The translations under genes were made by a program, and so were the position numbers. The notes beneath the pieces are model-generated. The model was not told the DNA's origin, ran no database searches, and worked only from the letters and a program-made list of their open reading frames with translations. A stretch of DNA of 50,682 nt from Actinomycetes bacterium (GTDB lineage: Bacteria; Actinomycetota; Acidimicrobiia; Acidimicrobiales; Microtrichaceae), in the NCBI GenBank assembly GCA_023434535.1, contig JAEYSR010000075.1:1-50682 (forward strand), written 5' to 3'. Numbering within the stretch: the stretch's first letter is position 1; each line of letters starts with the position of its first letter. Positions 7,298 to 14,351 of this stretch are shown here, piece by piece.

Positions 7298-8965
7298 GTG
7301 ACCACGACCTTCGCCGATCTCGGTGTCCCCGCGTCGATCGCCGGACCGCTCGCCGAGCGCGGCATCACCGCACCCTTCCCCATCCAGACCCTCACCCTCG
7401 CCGACACGCTCGCCGGGCGCGACGTCTCGGGCAAGGCCCCGACCGGCTCCGGCAAGACGCTGGCCTTCGGCATCCCGCTCGTCGTCGACTGCCCGACGGC
7501 GGACCGCCGACGCCCGCGTCGGCTGGTTCTCGTCCCCACCCGCGAGCTCGCCACGCAGGTCGCCGACGAGCTGCGCCAGCTCTCGGGCCGCTCCGGCCCC
7601 TCGGTCGAGGCCTTCTTCGGCGGCGTCCCGATCTCCCGCAACGCCAAGGCGCTCGACCGCGGCGTGGACATCGCCGTCGCCTGCCCCGGCCGCCTGGCCG
7701 ACCTCATCAACCAGCGCATGATCCGGCTGGACGACGTGGACGTCGTCGTGCTGGACGAGGCGGACCGCATGGCCGACATGGGCTTCCTGCCGCAGGTCCG
7801 CAAGCTGCTCGACCTCTGCCGCCACGACCGCCAGACCGTGCTGTTCTCGGCCACGCTCGACGGCGACGTCGACGTCCTGATCCGCAACTACCAGCACGAT
7901 CCGGTCCTGCACGAGCTCGAGGTGCCCGAGGAGGAGCTGCCCGACCTGGAGCACCACTTCTGGGCCGTCGACAAGACCGAGCGCGTCGCCATCGCCGCCC
8001 AGGTGATCGACCGCATGGGTCCGACCGTGGTGTTCTGCCGCACCAAGCGCGGCGCGGACCGAGTCGCCAAGCAGCTGACGAACGCCGGCGTCACGGCGGC
8101 CGCCATCCACGGCGACCGCTCCCAGGCCCAGCGGGACCGGGCGCTCGAGGACTTCCGCGCCGGTCGTGCCGCAGCCCTCGTGGCCACGGACGTCGCGGCA
8201 CGCGGCATCCACGTCGACGACGTGGCCGCCGTGATCCACTTCGATCCGCCCGAGGACCCCAAGGACTACGTGCACCGCTCGGGCCGCACCGCCCGCGCCG
8301 GCGCCCGCGGCGTGGTGGTCAGCCTGATCATCTCGGAGAAGGCCTCGATGGTGAAGGGCCTGCAGCGGAGCCTGGACCTGCCGCAGGGCCTGACCCGGGT
8401 CGACCTCGAGTCGCTCGGCGACCCGGCTCCCCGGACCGCCCGTCCTGCCGCCGCCCGGCCCGCCGTCTCCCCTCCCTCCAACCGCCGCTCGCGCACCGAC
8501 GCCAGGCAGGCGCAGCGCAACGATTCGGGCCGCGGCCGCAACGGCCGCTCCGGTGGTGAGCGGCGCAGCGGATCGGACCGCCCGGAGCGACGCCGCGACG
8601 GCCGGCCCTCCGGCAAGGGCTCCGCTCGCGACGGCGAGCGGAGCGACACCCGATCCGACCAGCGCGGCGACGGCGAGCGGCGCAACGACGCCCGCGGCGG
8701 CCGCAACCCGGACCGGGGCCGGAACGGCGGCAGCGGCCGCAGCGGTGGCGGCAACGGCCGCAACGAGGGTCGCGGGAACGGGACGCGCAACGACGAGCGG
8801 GATCGCGACGAGGTGACCGACTCGCCCCGCCGGCGCCGCCACCGGCGCCAGCACGCGGCGGGTGGCCGAGGAGCGGCGACCGGCTCATCCGGCCGCTCCG
8901 GCTCATCCGGTCGCTCCGGTTCGGCGGGCTCGTCCCGACCCAGCTCCCGCGGGCCCCGCCGCTGA
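7298..8965 (+). CDS. DEAD-box ATP-dependent RNA helicase
   Basis: A 555-residue helicase that unwinds RNA duplexes using ATP, probably in ribosome assembly or mRNA turnover. Motifs in order: Q motif (FPIQTLTL, about 27-34), A-P-T-G-S-G-K-T at 47-54, P-T-R-E-L-A at 80-85, D-E-A-D at 153-156, S-A-T at 184-186, and HRSGRTARAG in the second RecA domain. From about residue 375 to the end the protein is a low-complexity Arg/Gly/Ser/Asn/Asp tail, typical of RhlE/CsdA-type helicases and likely to bind RNA without structure. GTG at 7298 follows AGGA with a five-base gap and gives the normal N-terminus VTTTFADLGV. Confidence 0.92.
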   Translation: MTTTFADLGVPASIAGPLAERGITAPFPIQTLTLADTLAGRDVSGKAPTGSGKTLAFGIPLVVDCPTADRRRPRRLVLVPTRELATQVADELRQLSGRSGPSVEAFFGGVPISRNAKALDRGVDIAVACPGRLADLINQRMIRLDDVDVVVLDEADRMADMGFLPQVRKLLDLCRHDRQTVLFSATLDGDVDVLIRNYQHDPVLHELEVPEEELPDLEHHFWAVDKTERVAIAAQVIDRMGPTVVFCRTKRGADRVAKQLTNAGVTAAAIHGDRSQAQRDRALEDFRAGRAAALVATDVAARGIHVDDVAAVIHFDPPEDPKDYVHRSGRTARAGARGVVVSLIISEKASMVKGLQRSLDLPQGLTRVDLESLGDPAPRTARPAAARPAVSPPSNRRSRTDARQAQRNDSGRGRNGRSGGERRSGSDRPERRRDGRPSGKGSARDGERSDTRSDQRGDGERRNDARGGRNPDRGRNGGSGRSGGGNGRNEGRGNGTRNDERDRDEVTDSPRRRRHRRQHAAGGRGAATGSSGRSGSSGRSGSAGSSRPSSRGPRR

Positions 8966-9017
8966 ACGGCCCGGCGCCGCCACACAGCACGCCGCCAGGC
9001 CAGAACGACGACGTCAC

Positions 9018-9041
9018 GCCGCCGGCCCTCGGGCCGGCGGC
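9018..9041. terminator. Bidirectional terminator hairpin
   Basis: Perfect 11-bp stem GCCGCCGGCCC / GGGCCGGCGGC with a TC loop between the convergent helicase and dut genes. No U-tract; GC-rich hairpins of this kind are common terminators in high-GC actinobacteria. Confidence 0.6.
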
Positions 9042-9047
9042 GGCGCG

Positions 9048-9485
9048 TCAGCGACCGGTGTGGCCGAAGCCGCCCTGGCCGCGCTCGGTGTCGTCCAGCG
9101 AGTCGACCTCCAGGAACTCGACGTGCTCGACGGCCTGGACCACGAGCTGGGCGATGCGCTCACCCCTCGTGACGACGAAGGGCTCCACCGGGTCGGTGTT
9201 GACCAGCAGCACCTTGAGCTCGCCGCGGTAGCCGGCGTCGATCAGTCCCGGCGTGTTCAGCACCGTCACGCCGTGCTTGAAGGCCAGACCGCTGCGCGGC
9301 TGGATGAAGCCGGCGTAGCCACGGGGGATCGCCACCGCGACGCCCGTCGGGACCAGCCCGCGACCACCACCCGGTGCGAGCTCCAGGTCCTCGGTGGCCA
9401 CCAGGTCCACGCCGGCGTCGCCGACCTTGGCGTACCGCGGCAGCGGGAGTTCGGGATCGAGTCGGACGACGGGCACCTCGAGCAT
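9048..9485 (-). CDS. dut: dUTP diphosphatase
   Basis: A 145-residue trimeric dUTPase that hydrolyses dUTP to dUMP, keeping uracil out of DNA and feeding dTMP synthesis. All five motifs are present: AGVDLVATEDLEL (1), PRSGLAFKHG (2), G-L-I-D-A-G-Y-R-G-E-L (3), RGERIAQLVVQ (4), and the glycine-rich C-terminal RGQGGFGHTGR (5). Length is normal. The ATG at 9485 is preceded by TAGCGT at seven bases, so the mRNA is probably leaderless. It is divergent from orn. Confidence 0.95.
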   Translation of the reverse strand: MLEVPVVRLDPELPLPRYAKVGDAGVDLVATEDLELAPGGGRGLVPTGVAVAIPRGYAGFIQPRSGLAFKHGVTVLNTPGLIDAGYRGELKVLLVNTDPVEPFVVTRGERIAQLVVQAVEHVEFLEVDSLDDTERGQGGFGHTGR

Positions 9486-9492
9486 GGCGGCG

Positions 9493-9498
9493 ACGCTA
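9493..9498 (-). promoter_or_regulatory. -10 box TAGCGT of dut
   Basis: Minus-strand TAGCGT, seven bases, then ATG at 9485. No conserved -35. Leaderless pattern. Confidence 0.45.
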
Positions 9499-9513
9499 CC
9501 GGCGACTCCGATC

Positions 9514-9625
9514 TCTCTGTGCAACCGGCGCTGCCCCGCGACGCGCGTTGCACACAGAGTCGGGTCGTCAGAACTCTGTGTGCATCCCACGTGGCCCTGC
9601 GACGCGCGTTGCACACAGAGTCGGG
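9514..9625. repeat. Two tandem palindromic units between dut and orn
   Basis: A 27-base segment starting GCGACGCGCGTTGCACACAG and ending AGTCGGG occurs exactly twice, at 9538-9564 and 9599-9625, with a 61-base period. Each copy is preceded by a partner arm (CTCTCTGTGCAA near 9513-9524; CTCTGTGTGCA near 9574-9584) complementary to TTGCACACAGAG. Each unit can therefore fold as a stem of about 12 bp around a GC-rich loop of about 25 bases. The AT-richer arms stand out from the surroundings. Confidence 0.8.
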
Positions 9626-9662
9626 GGCTCCGCTCGACTGCGTGGCCCGACGGCGGTCCCCG

Positions 9663-9668
9663 TAGGGT
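9663..9668 (+). promoter_or_regulatory. -10 box TAGGGT of orn
   Basis: TAGGGT, six bases, then GTG at 9675. Leaderless pattern; the overlapping GGTGGGA could also act as a weak Shine-Dalgarno. Confidence 0.35.
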
Positions 9669-9674
9669 GGGATC

Positions 9675-10313
9675 GTGCTCGTCTGGATGGACCTGGAGAT
9701 GACCGGCCTGGACCCGGCCACGAACGTGATCGTCGAGATCGCCACGCTGGTCACCGACGACGACCTCAACATCGTCGCCGAGGGCCCCGACCTGGTGGTG
9801 CACACCACCGAGGACGAGCTGGCCAAGATGGACGACGTCGTCGTGGACATGCACACCCGCAGCGGCCTGCTCGACCAGATCCGGGCGTCGGAGGTCACGC
9901 TGGAGGAGGCGGGCGCCGCCACCCTCGAGTTCATCAAGGCCCACGTGCCCGCGGCACGGACGGTGCCACTGTGCGGCAACTCGATCGGCATGGACCGGCG
10001 CTTCCTCGCCGTGCACCTGCCGGAGATCGAGGAGTACCTCCACTACCGGTCGATCGACGTGTCGACGATCAAGGAGCTCGCGCGCCGCTGGTACCCCGGC
10101 TCCCTCGACGGGCTCACCAAGAAGGCCTCGGCCCATCGGGCCATGGACGACATCAAGGAGTCCGTCGCCGAGCTCGCCTACTGGCGAGGTCGGGTGTTCG
10201 TCCCGATCGCGGCGGACGCCGACTCGGCGAGCGGCGAGGACGGGACCTCCGGCGCCGCCGCCCCGGCCGAGGACGTCGGCGCCGGGACGTCCGACGGAGC
10301 GACCACCGCCTGA
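9675..10313 (+). CDS. orn: Oligoribonuclease
   Basis: A 212-residue DEDDh 3'-5' exoribonuclease that finishes mRNA decay by degrading 2-5-mers; in many bacteria it also clears pGpG from c-di-GMP turnover. Exo I: WMDLEMTGLD (Asp and Glu ligands). Exo II: GNSIGMDRRFL. Exo III: H-R-A-M-D-D-I. The catalytic core ends near residue 175. A further tail of about 35 residues rich in Ala, Ser, Gly and Asp is unusual for Orn and is probably disordered. Its TGA overlaps the ATG of the next gene. Confidence 0.93.
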   Translation: MLVWMDLEMTGLDPATNVIVEIATLVTDDDLNIVAEGPDLVVHTTEDELAKMDDVVVDMHTRSGLLDQIRASEVTLEEAGAATLEFIKAHVPAARTVPLCGNSIGMDRRFLAVHLPEIEEYLHYRSIDVSTIKELARRWYPGSLDGLTKKASAHRAMDDIKESVAELAYWRGRVFVPIAADADSASGEDGTSGAAAPAEDVGAGTSDGATTA

Positions 10314-11461
10314 TGGTGACCCGCCAGGAGCGGCTCCCGGCCCGCGACGAGGTCGACGAGGTCGCACCGGGGATCGGACGCATCCAGCTGCCGATCATGA
10401 TCCCGGGGCTGGGTCACGTGAACTGCTACGTCCTCGAGGACGACCGGGGCGTCACGTTGATCGACCCCGGCATGCCCGATCCGACGACCAACCAGGTCCT
10501 GGTGCGCCGCCTCCGATCCGTCGGGATCCCTCCCGAGCGGGTCCACACCGTCCTCGTCACCCACTCGCACCCGGACCACTTCGGCGGGGCGGGCCGGCTC
10601 CGCGTCGAGCACGGCTGCGACGTCGTCGCCCACCGCACCTTCCGCACGCCGTTCGACCCCGGTGACCCGTTCGACCCGACCACGGACGACCTCGCCGAGC
10701 TGGAGTCGGCGACCGACCTGATCACCGACGGTGACGACCCCGACGACCTGCACGCGCCGGCGCGCCGCAACGAGCGTCTGGCGAGCGTCCTGTTCGGCAA
10801 CGGGCCCCTCCCCGACGTGCCACCCGAGACGACGCCGTGGGGCGAGGACGGGTTCCGACCGGGCCCCGGCGAGCTCGAGGCCATGCGGGCGTGGGACGAC
10901 CTGTCCAAGCAGGGCCTCCTGCAGCTGGAGCCGACCGTGCGCGTCGACGACCTCCAGGTGATCACGCTCGGCCGGCGCGAGTGGCAGGTGATCCACACGC
11001 CGGGGCACACCGGCGACCACATCTGCCTGCTGGATCCGGCCGACGGGACGTTCCTGTCGGGTGACCACGTGCTGCCGACGATCACCCCGCACATCTCGGG
11101 CATGACCGGCAGCGAGGACTCCCTGGCGGAGTTCGTCGCTGCGCTGCAGCGCGTCGCGGCGATCCCCGGCGTCTCCACGGTCCTGCCCGCCCACGGCCTG
11201 CCGTTCGACGACCTGGGTGCGCGCGTGGACGACATCATCGGCCACCACGTCGAGCGCCTGGCCGAGATCGAGCGGCTGGGCGCTGCCCTCGGGGACGCCA
11301 CCGTGCGGCAGTACTCGCAGCGGCTCTTCCAGGAGCGCTCGTGGGGCCCGATGGCCGAGTCGGAGACCTACGCCCACCTGGAGCACCTGCGGGTGCAGGG
11401 CCACATGGCGGTCCGGACCGACGACGACGGGCTGCTGCGCTTCAGGCCCGTCCCGGTCTGA
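10313..11461 (+). CDS. MBL-fold metallo-hydrolase with C-terminal winged helix
   Basis: A 382-residue metallo-beta-lactamase-fold enzyme. The zinc motif H-x-H-x-D-H is visible as T-H-S-H-P-D-H-F. Further ligands lie in IHTPGHTGDH and in LSGDHVLPTITPH, and the last in LPAHGLPF. The final 90 residues look like the winged-helix domain often attached to LACTB2-like hydrolases. Substrate unknown; RNA, thioester and beta-lactam activities are all known in related groups. The start codon overlaps the orn stop (TGATG), so it is translated from the orn transcript. Confidence 0.88.
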   Translation: MVTRQERLPARDEVDEVAPGIGRIQLPIMIPGLGHVNCYVLEDDRGVTLIDPGMPDPTTNQVLVRRLRSVGIPPERVHTVLVTHSHPDHFGGAGRLRVEHGCDVVAHRTFRTPFDPGDPFDPTTDDLAELESATDLITDGDDPDDLHAPARRNERLASVLFGNGPLPDVPPETTPWGEDGFRPGPGELEAMRAWDDLSKQGLLQLEPTVRVDDLQVITLGRREWQVIHTPGHTGDHICLLDPADGTFLSGDHVLPTITPHISGMTGSEDSLAEFVAALQRVAAIPGVSTVLPAHGLPFDDLGARVDDIIGHHVERLAEIERLGAALGDATVRQYSQRLFQERSWGPMAESETYAHLEHLRVQGHMAVRTDDDGLLRFRPVPV

Positions 11462-11470
11462 GGCCCTCCC

Positions 11471-11526
11471 CCGTCAGGACGGTGCCGTCGCCGTCAGGCC
11501 GGTGCCATCGCCGTCACGACGGTGCC
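11471..11526. repeat. 20-bp tandem repeat, 2.8 copies
   Basis: Units CCGTCAGGACGGTGCCGTCG (11471-11490), CCGTCAGGCCGGTGCCATCG (11491-11510) and CCGTCACGACGGTGCC (11511-11526). Each unit holds the small dyad CCGTC-AG-GACGG or a variant of it. They lie at the convergent boundary of the MBL gene and the next minus-strand gene. The last unit encodes the C-terminus of that gene. Confidence 0.75.
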
Positions 11527-12377
11527 ACGCCCCAGATCTCGGGTTTGCCGTGCTTCGAGTAGCACTGGGCCTGGAACTGCTGGCTGTCGGTGTTGTAGAT
11601 CGACCCCGAGTACGGGATCGGCGCGGGCGGGTTGATCTGGCGTCCGTCGCTGCCGACGCAGATCCAGGTCTGGCCGGGCCGCACGTCGTCGATGAACAGG
11701 CTGAGCTGGCCGAGCGACGCGGGCGGCGGGGTGGCCGCCACCGCGGTCATGCCCGGCACCAACGAGGAGTGGTCCTTGCCGCCGACGACGCCGACCTGGA
11801 ACGTCACCGAGGTCCCGTCCACCGTCGGCGAGCTGAGCTCGAGCACGTAGCTGGCGGGGGTGCCGCTCGCGTCCCGCGCCACCAGGACGGCGTTCGGGTC
11901 CGAGTCGGCGAACAGCGTCGGCCAGGCCGAGACCAGGCCGTCTGCGCCGATGGAGACCTTGTCCCGCACCGGTCGGTCGGTGAAGCCGGTGACCTGGGGA
12001 TCGACGCCGCTGAGCGTGAGGGTGCCGACGTCGGGGTTCAGCTGGTTGGCCGAGTAGGTGGCGCCCGACGCCGTCATGGCGAACAGCCAGCTCGGCGCCG
12101 GTGAGTCGGAGTCGTCAGAGGGCTGTGCTGTCGAGGATGCAGCCGTCGAGGATGCGGTCGTCGAGGACGCGGTCGCCGACGTCGGCTGTCCCAGGTCGTC
12201 GGACTGCGAGCGATCGGTGACGAACCACGTGATGCCGGCGGCCAACAGGGCCGTCACCGCCAGGGCGGCGATCCAACCGGGCGTCGTGGAACGCCCGCTG
12301 CCGGGCCGGCCGGCGGCGTCGCCGCTGGACGCCTCCACCGGGTCCGCAGTGGGCTGGTCGTGGGTGTTGTCGTCCAT
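11514..12377 (-). CDS. Membrane-anchored secreted protein, unknown function
   Basis: A 287-residue protein with an acidic cytoplasmic N-terminus of about 33 residues, a helix at about 34-54 (PGWIAALAVTALLAAGITWF), a Ser/Thr/Ala-rich linker, and an extracytoplasmic domain. The domain begins near WLFAMTASGATYS. It contains the stretch GTLTLSGVDPQVTGFTDRP followed by a later LVSAWPTLFADSDPNAVLV, a combination I associate with a family of uncharacterised secreted proteins. Two cysteines near the C-terminus (WICVG and AQCYSKHG) may pair. ATG at 12377 follows AAGGA at a good distance; the upstream ATG at 12407 lacks this. It is divergent from the whiB7 leader. Confidence 0.75.
   Translation of the reverse strand: MDDNTHDQPTADPVEASSGDAAGRPGSGRSTTPGWIAALAVTALLAAGITWFVTDRSQSDDLGQPTSATASSTTASSTAASSTAQPSDDSDSPAPSWLFAMTASGATYSANQLNPDVGTLTLSGVDPQVTGFTDRPVRDKVSIGADGLVSAWPTLFADSDPNAVLVARDASGTPASYVLELSSPTVDGTSVTFQVGVVGGKDHSSLVPGMTAVAATPPPASLGQLSLFIDDVRPGQTWICVGSDGRQINPPAPIPYSGSIYNTDSQQFQAQCYSKHGKPEIWGVAPS
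12130..12174. repeat. Three 15-bp in-frame repeats in a protein linker
   Basis: GTCGAGGATGCAGCC, GTCGAGGATGCGGTC and GTCGAGGACGCGGTC follow one another and encode the Ser/Thr/Ala linker of the minus-strand secreted protein. They probably arose by slippage, and copy number is likely to vary between strains. Confidence 0.8.
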
Positions 12378-12486
12378 CGGGTCACGTCCTTCCGTTCCGA
12401 ACCCCATTCGGCCGATGTGACACCGGTCTGAAGGATCCGCTCCTGGCGACGTGCCGCTCCCGACTGGTCGGGTTCGAGAATTCGTG

Positions 12487-12526
12487 GTTTATTCGCTTGA
12501 CCCGCCCCGAGCGGCCGTGGTTCGCT
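12487..12526 (+). promoter_or_regulatory. Candidate whiB7 promoter with AT-rich upstream element
   Basis: An AT-rich run (GGTTTATTCG, about 12487-12495) sits directly before TTGACC (12497-12502). After an 18-base spacer comes TTCGCT (12521-12526), a weak -10. WhiB7-dependent promoters in mycobacteria are known for an AT-rich element just upstream of the -35, bound by the WhiB7 AT-hook. Such an AT-rich patch is exceptional in this DNA. The -10 assignment is weak. Confidence 0.45.
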
Positions 12527-12626
12527 CCACGCACCCGCCGGTGCGGCCCGTCGATCGACAGGCCGAACCGGCGAACGAACGCCAGCGGATCTCAGCGATC
12601 CAGATCTCAGGACCCAGAGCAGAGCG

Positions 12627-12809
12627 ATGAACGACCAGATGACCCTCCACACCCAGGACGCCACGTGGCGATCCGGTGTGGTGCGTGCGCGTCTGCATCT
12701 CTGCTCGGCCTCCCCCGCCTTCGAGATCGCCAACGTGTATGGCACCAAGCCGGGCGCGATGGCCATCCCGGCTGCCGCCACCACCCGACGGGGAGCACCT
12801 CCGCACTGA
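12627..12809 (+). CDS. Leader ORF (60 codons) upstream of whiB7
   Basis: ATG-initiated ORF starting MNDQMTLHTQDATW and ending TTRRGAPPH. It resembles no family I know. Third-position GC is about 80 percent by eye, compatible with but not proof of coding. Position is the main argument: it ends 30 bases before an intrinsic terminator, and its last codons (12781-12796) hold a segment that can pair with the terminator's 5' arm. Translation of the ORF would therefore decide between terminator and antiterminator, as described for the uORF of mycobacterial whiB7. It may instead be part of a non-coding leader; no strong Shine-Dalgarno precedes it. Confidence 0.45.
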   Translation: MNDQMTLHTQDATWRSGVVRARLHLCSASPAFEIANVYGTKPGAMAIPAAATTRRGAPPH

Positions 12810-12854
12810 CCTCACAGGTCGAAGCGCAGGGATGGCTCCAGAGCCGCCGGGTGG
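12781..12854 (+). promoter_or_regulatory. Predicted antiterminator helix of whiB7 leader
   Basis: CCACCCGACGG (12781-12791) can pair with CCGCCGGGTGG (12844-12854), 11 positions with one mismatch. Directly next to it GGAGC (12792-12796) pairs with GCTCC (12835-12839). The second strand includes most of the terminator's 5' arm, so the two structures exclude each other. The first strand lies inside the leader ORF. Confidence 0.5.
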
Positions 12855-12873
12855 ATCTCCACCCGGCGGCTCT
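12840..12873 (+). terminator. Intrinsic terminator (attenuator) before whiB7
   Basis: Perfect 16-bp stem AGAGCCGCCGGGTGGA / TCCACCCGGCGGCTCT with a two-base TC loop, followed by TCCGCTTTTCC. It is the strongest intrinsic-type terminator in the window and lies 164 bases before the whiB7 start, within the predicted leader. Confidence 0.8.
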
Positions 12874-13036
12874 TCCGCTTTTCCGGCACCTGCGCCTGCG
12901 GCCTCCCGCCTCTCGCCACGCCGACCGACGTCGTGCTCACCCGGAGCACCTCGATCCGACCCGACCGACACCGCAACAGATCTCCCGACAAGAGAACCCG
13001 GCCAGACGGCACCGCCGCCGACGAAGGAGCACCGAC

Positions 13037-13444
13037 ATGACCATCATCGACACCGCCCTCCCCAGCACCGGCCCCGCCCGCAACACGGCGCCGGCCGAGG
13101 GCGACATCGTCGGCCTGTCGGTGACGCACCAGGCCTGGGAGGTCGACTCGGCCTGCCGGGACCTGAGCACCGAGCTGTTCTTCAGCGACGACGTCGACGA
13201 GATCGGCGACGCCAAGAGGGTCTGCCTCAGCTGCCCCGTCCGGACCCGATGTCTGGACGCCGCGGTCGAGCGCGGCGAGCAGTACGGGATCTGGGGCGGC
13301 CACCTGTTCGTCGCCGGGAAGATCGTCCTCCACAAGCGTCGGCGGGGACGGCCGCCCAAGAACCCTCGCCCCGGCGACCGGTTCCCCGAGGTGGACGTGC
13401 CCGACGCCTACCGGCGACTGGTGAGCGCAGGGGTGCCCGGCTGA
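13037..13444 (+). CDS. whiB7: WhiB7-like iron-sulfur transcription regulator
   Basis: A 135-residue Wbl protein. Four cysteines for a 4Fe-4S cluster are at 40, 63, 66 and 72 (SACRD; VCLSCPVRTRC). The G-I-W-G-G turn is at 84-88, and a basic C-terminus contains the AT-hook core R-R-G-R-P-P-K at about 102-108. An AT-hook after GxWGG is the hallmark of WhiB7, which binds sigma A and activates intrinsic antibiotic-resistance genes in mycobacteria and Streptomyces. AAGGAG (13024-13029) precedes the ATG at a good distance. The leader with small ORF, terminator and antiterminator supports the WhiB7 assignment. Its targets here are unknown. Confidence 0.85.
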   Translation: MTIIDTALPSTGPARNTAPAEGDIVGLSVTHQAWEVDSACRDLSTELFFSDDVDEIGDAKRVCLSCPVRTRCLDAAVERGEQYGIWGGHLFVAGKIVLHKRRRGRPPKNPRPGDRFPEVDVPDAYRRLVSAGVPG

Positions 13445-13509
13445 GACCGGGCACCCCGACGAGCAGTCCGGCGACGACCCGGCGGGACGGTGACGCACAG
13501 GCTCGCGAG

Positions 13510-13539
13510 CTGACCGCCGAGGGACCGGATCACTACAGT
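13510..13539 (+). promoter_or_regulatory. Promoter of tlpA-ccdA genes
   Basis: CTGACC (13510-13515), 18-base spacer, TACAGT (13534-13539). Transcription would start near 13546, leaving a leader of about 55 bases before the ATG at 13602. Confidence 0.5.
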
Positions 13540-13565
13540 GGAGGGGCCTTCACGGGCCCCTCCAC
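13538..13565. promoter_or_regulatory. 11-bp perfect dyad over the predicted start site
   Basis: GTGGAGGGGCC, six-base loop, GGCCCCTCCAC. It overlaps the end of the -10 box and the predicted +1 of the tlpA promoter, so it could be an operator. It could equally be the terminator of whiB7, whose stop is 94 bases upstream; no U-tract follows. Confidence 0.5.
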
Positions 13566-13601
13566 CGGCTTCTGGCCCCTTTCTGTCAGGACGCCCGCAC
13601 C

Positions 13602-14318
13602 ATGACGCGGACCGACGAGACCTCCCCCGAGCGCCCCACCGGCGACTCGAACCGCTCGACCGACGAGTCGTCGGCCGACCAGCTGACCGTCGACGACGCG
13701 CCGGTCCCCGCCGCCGGCGGACGCGGCCTCCCGATCGGACCGTTCGGGCTGTTCGCCATCACCGCCGTCGCTCTGGTCGCGGCCGGGCTGGTCCTGTGGA
13801 TCGGCACCCGGGACGGCGACAGCGGCGCGGTCAAGGTGGACGACGCGCTCGAGGGCATCGAGGGGTCCTCGCTCGTCCCCGACGGGACGGAGCCCGCGTC
13901 GGTCGGTGCCGCAGCGCCCGACGTGCGGCTCGACCTGCTCGACGGGACCACGACCCGCCTGTCGGCGTTCCAGGGCCGGCCGGTCGTGCTCAACTTCTGG
14001 TCCTCGACCTGCATCCCCTGCCTCAAGGAGATGCCCGACCTGGAGCAGGTCTGGTCCGACAACGGCGGCAAGGTCGCCGTCGTCGGCGTCGACGTCACCG
14101 ACACGGAGGCCGCCGGCAAGGAGATGGTGGCCACGACCGGGGTGACGTACCCCAACGGACGGGACCCGGGGGCGGACATCTTCGCCGCCTTCGGCGGGAC
14201 GGCCCTCCCACGGACCGTCTTCATCGACGCCGGCGGGAAGATCGTGGACGTCCACAACGGCGCTCTGACGGCGGACGACGTCGAGGCCACCCTCCGCGAC
14301 CGCGGCCTCCTGGGCTGA
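13602..14318 (+). CDS. TlpA/ResA-like membrane-anchored thioredoxin
   Basis: A 238-residue protein with a hydrophilic N-terminus of about 45 residues, one membrane helix at about 46-67, and an extracytoplasmic thioredoxin fold. The active-site C-x-x-C is at 137-140 (STCIPCLKEMP). The cis-proline loop is in TALPRTVFIDAGG. The family reduces disulfides outside the membrane, for example the CxxCH of apocytochrome c before heme attachment (ResA) or other protein thiols. The next gene encodes CcdA, the usual electron donor for such proteins. The caa3 subunit II with fused heme c at 30 kb is a plausible client. AGGA lies about 10 bases before the ATG. Confidence 0.88.
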   Translation: MTRTDETSPERPTGDSNRSTDESSADQLTVDDAPVPAAGGRGLPIGPFGLFAITAVALVAAGLVLWIGTRDGDSGAVKVDDALEGIEGSSLVPDGTEPASVGAAAPDVRLDLLDGTTTRLSAFQGRPVVLNFWSSTCIPCLKEMPDLEQVWSDNGGKVAVVGVDVTDTEAAGKEMVATTGVTYPNGRDPGADIFAAFGGTALPRTVFIDAGGKIVDVHNGALTADDVEATLRDRGLLG

Positions 14319-14351
14319 GCGGCGACGGCCCGGAGAGGATCGCAGCACCCG

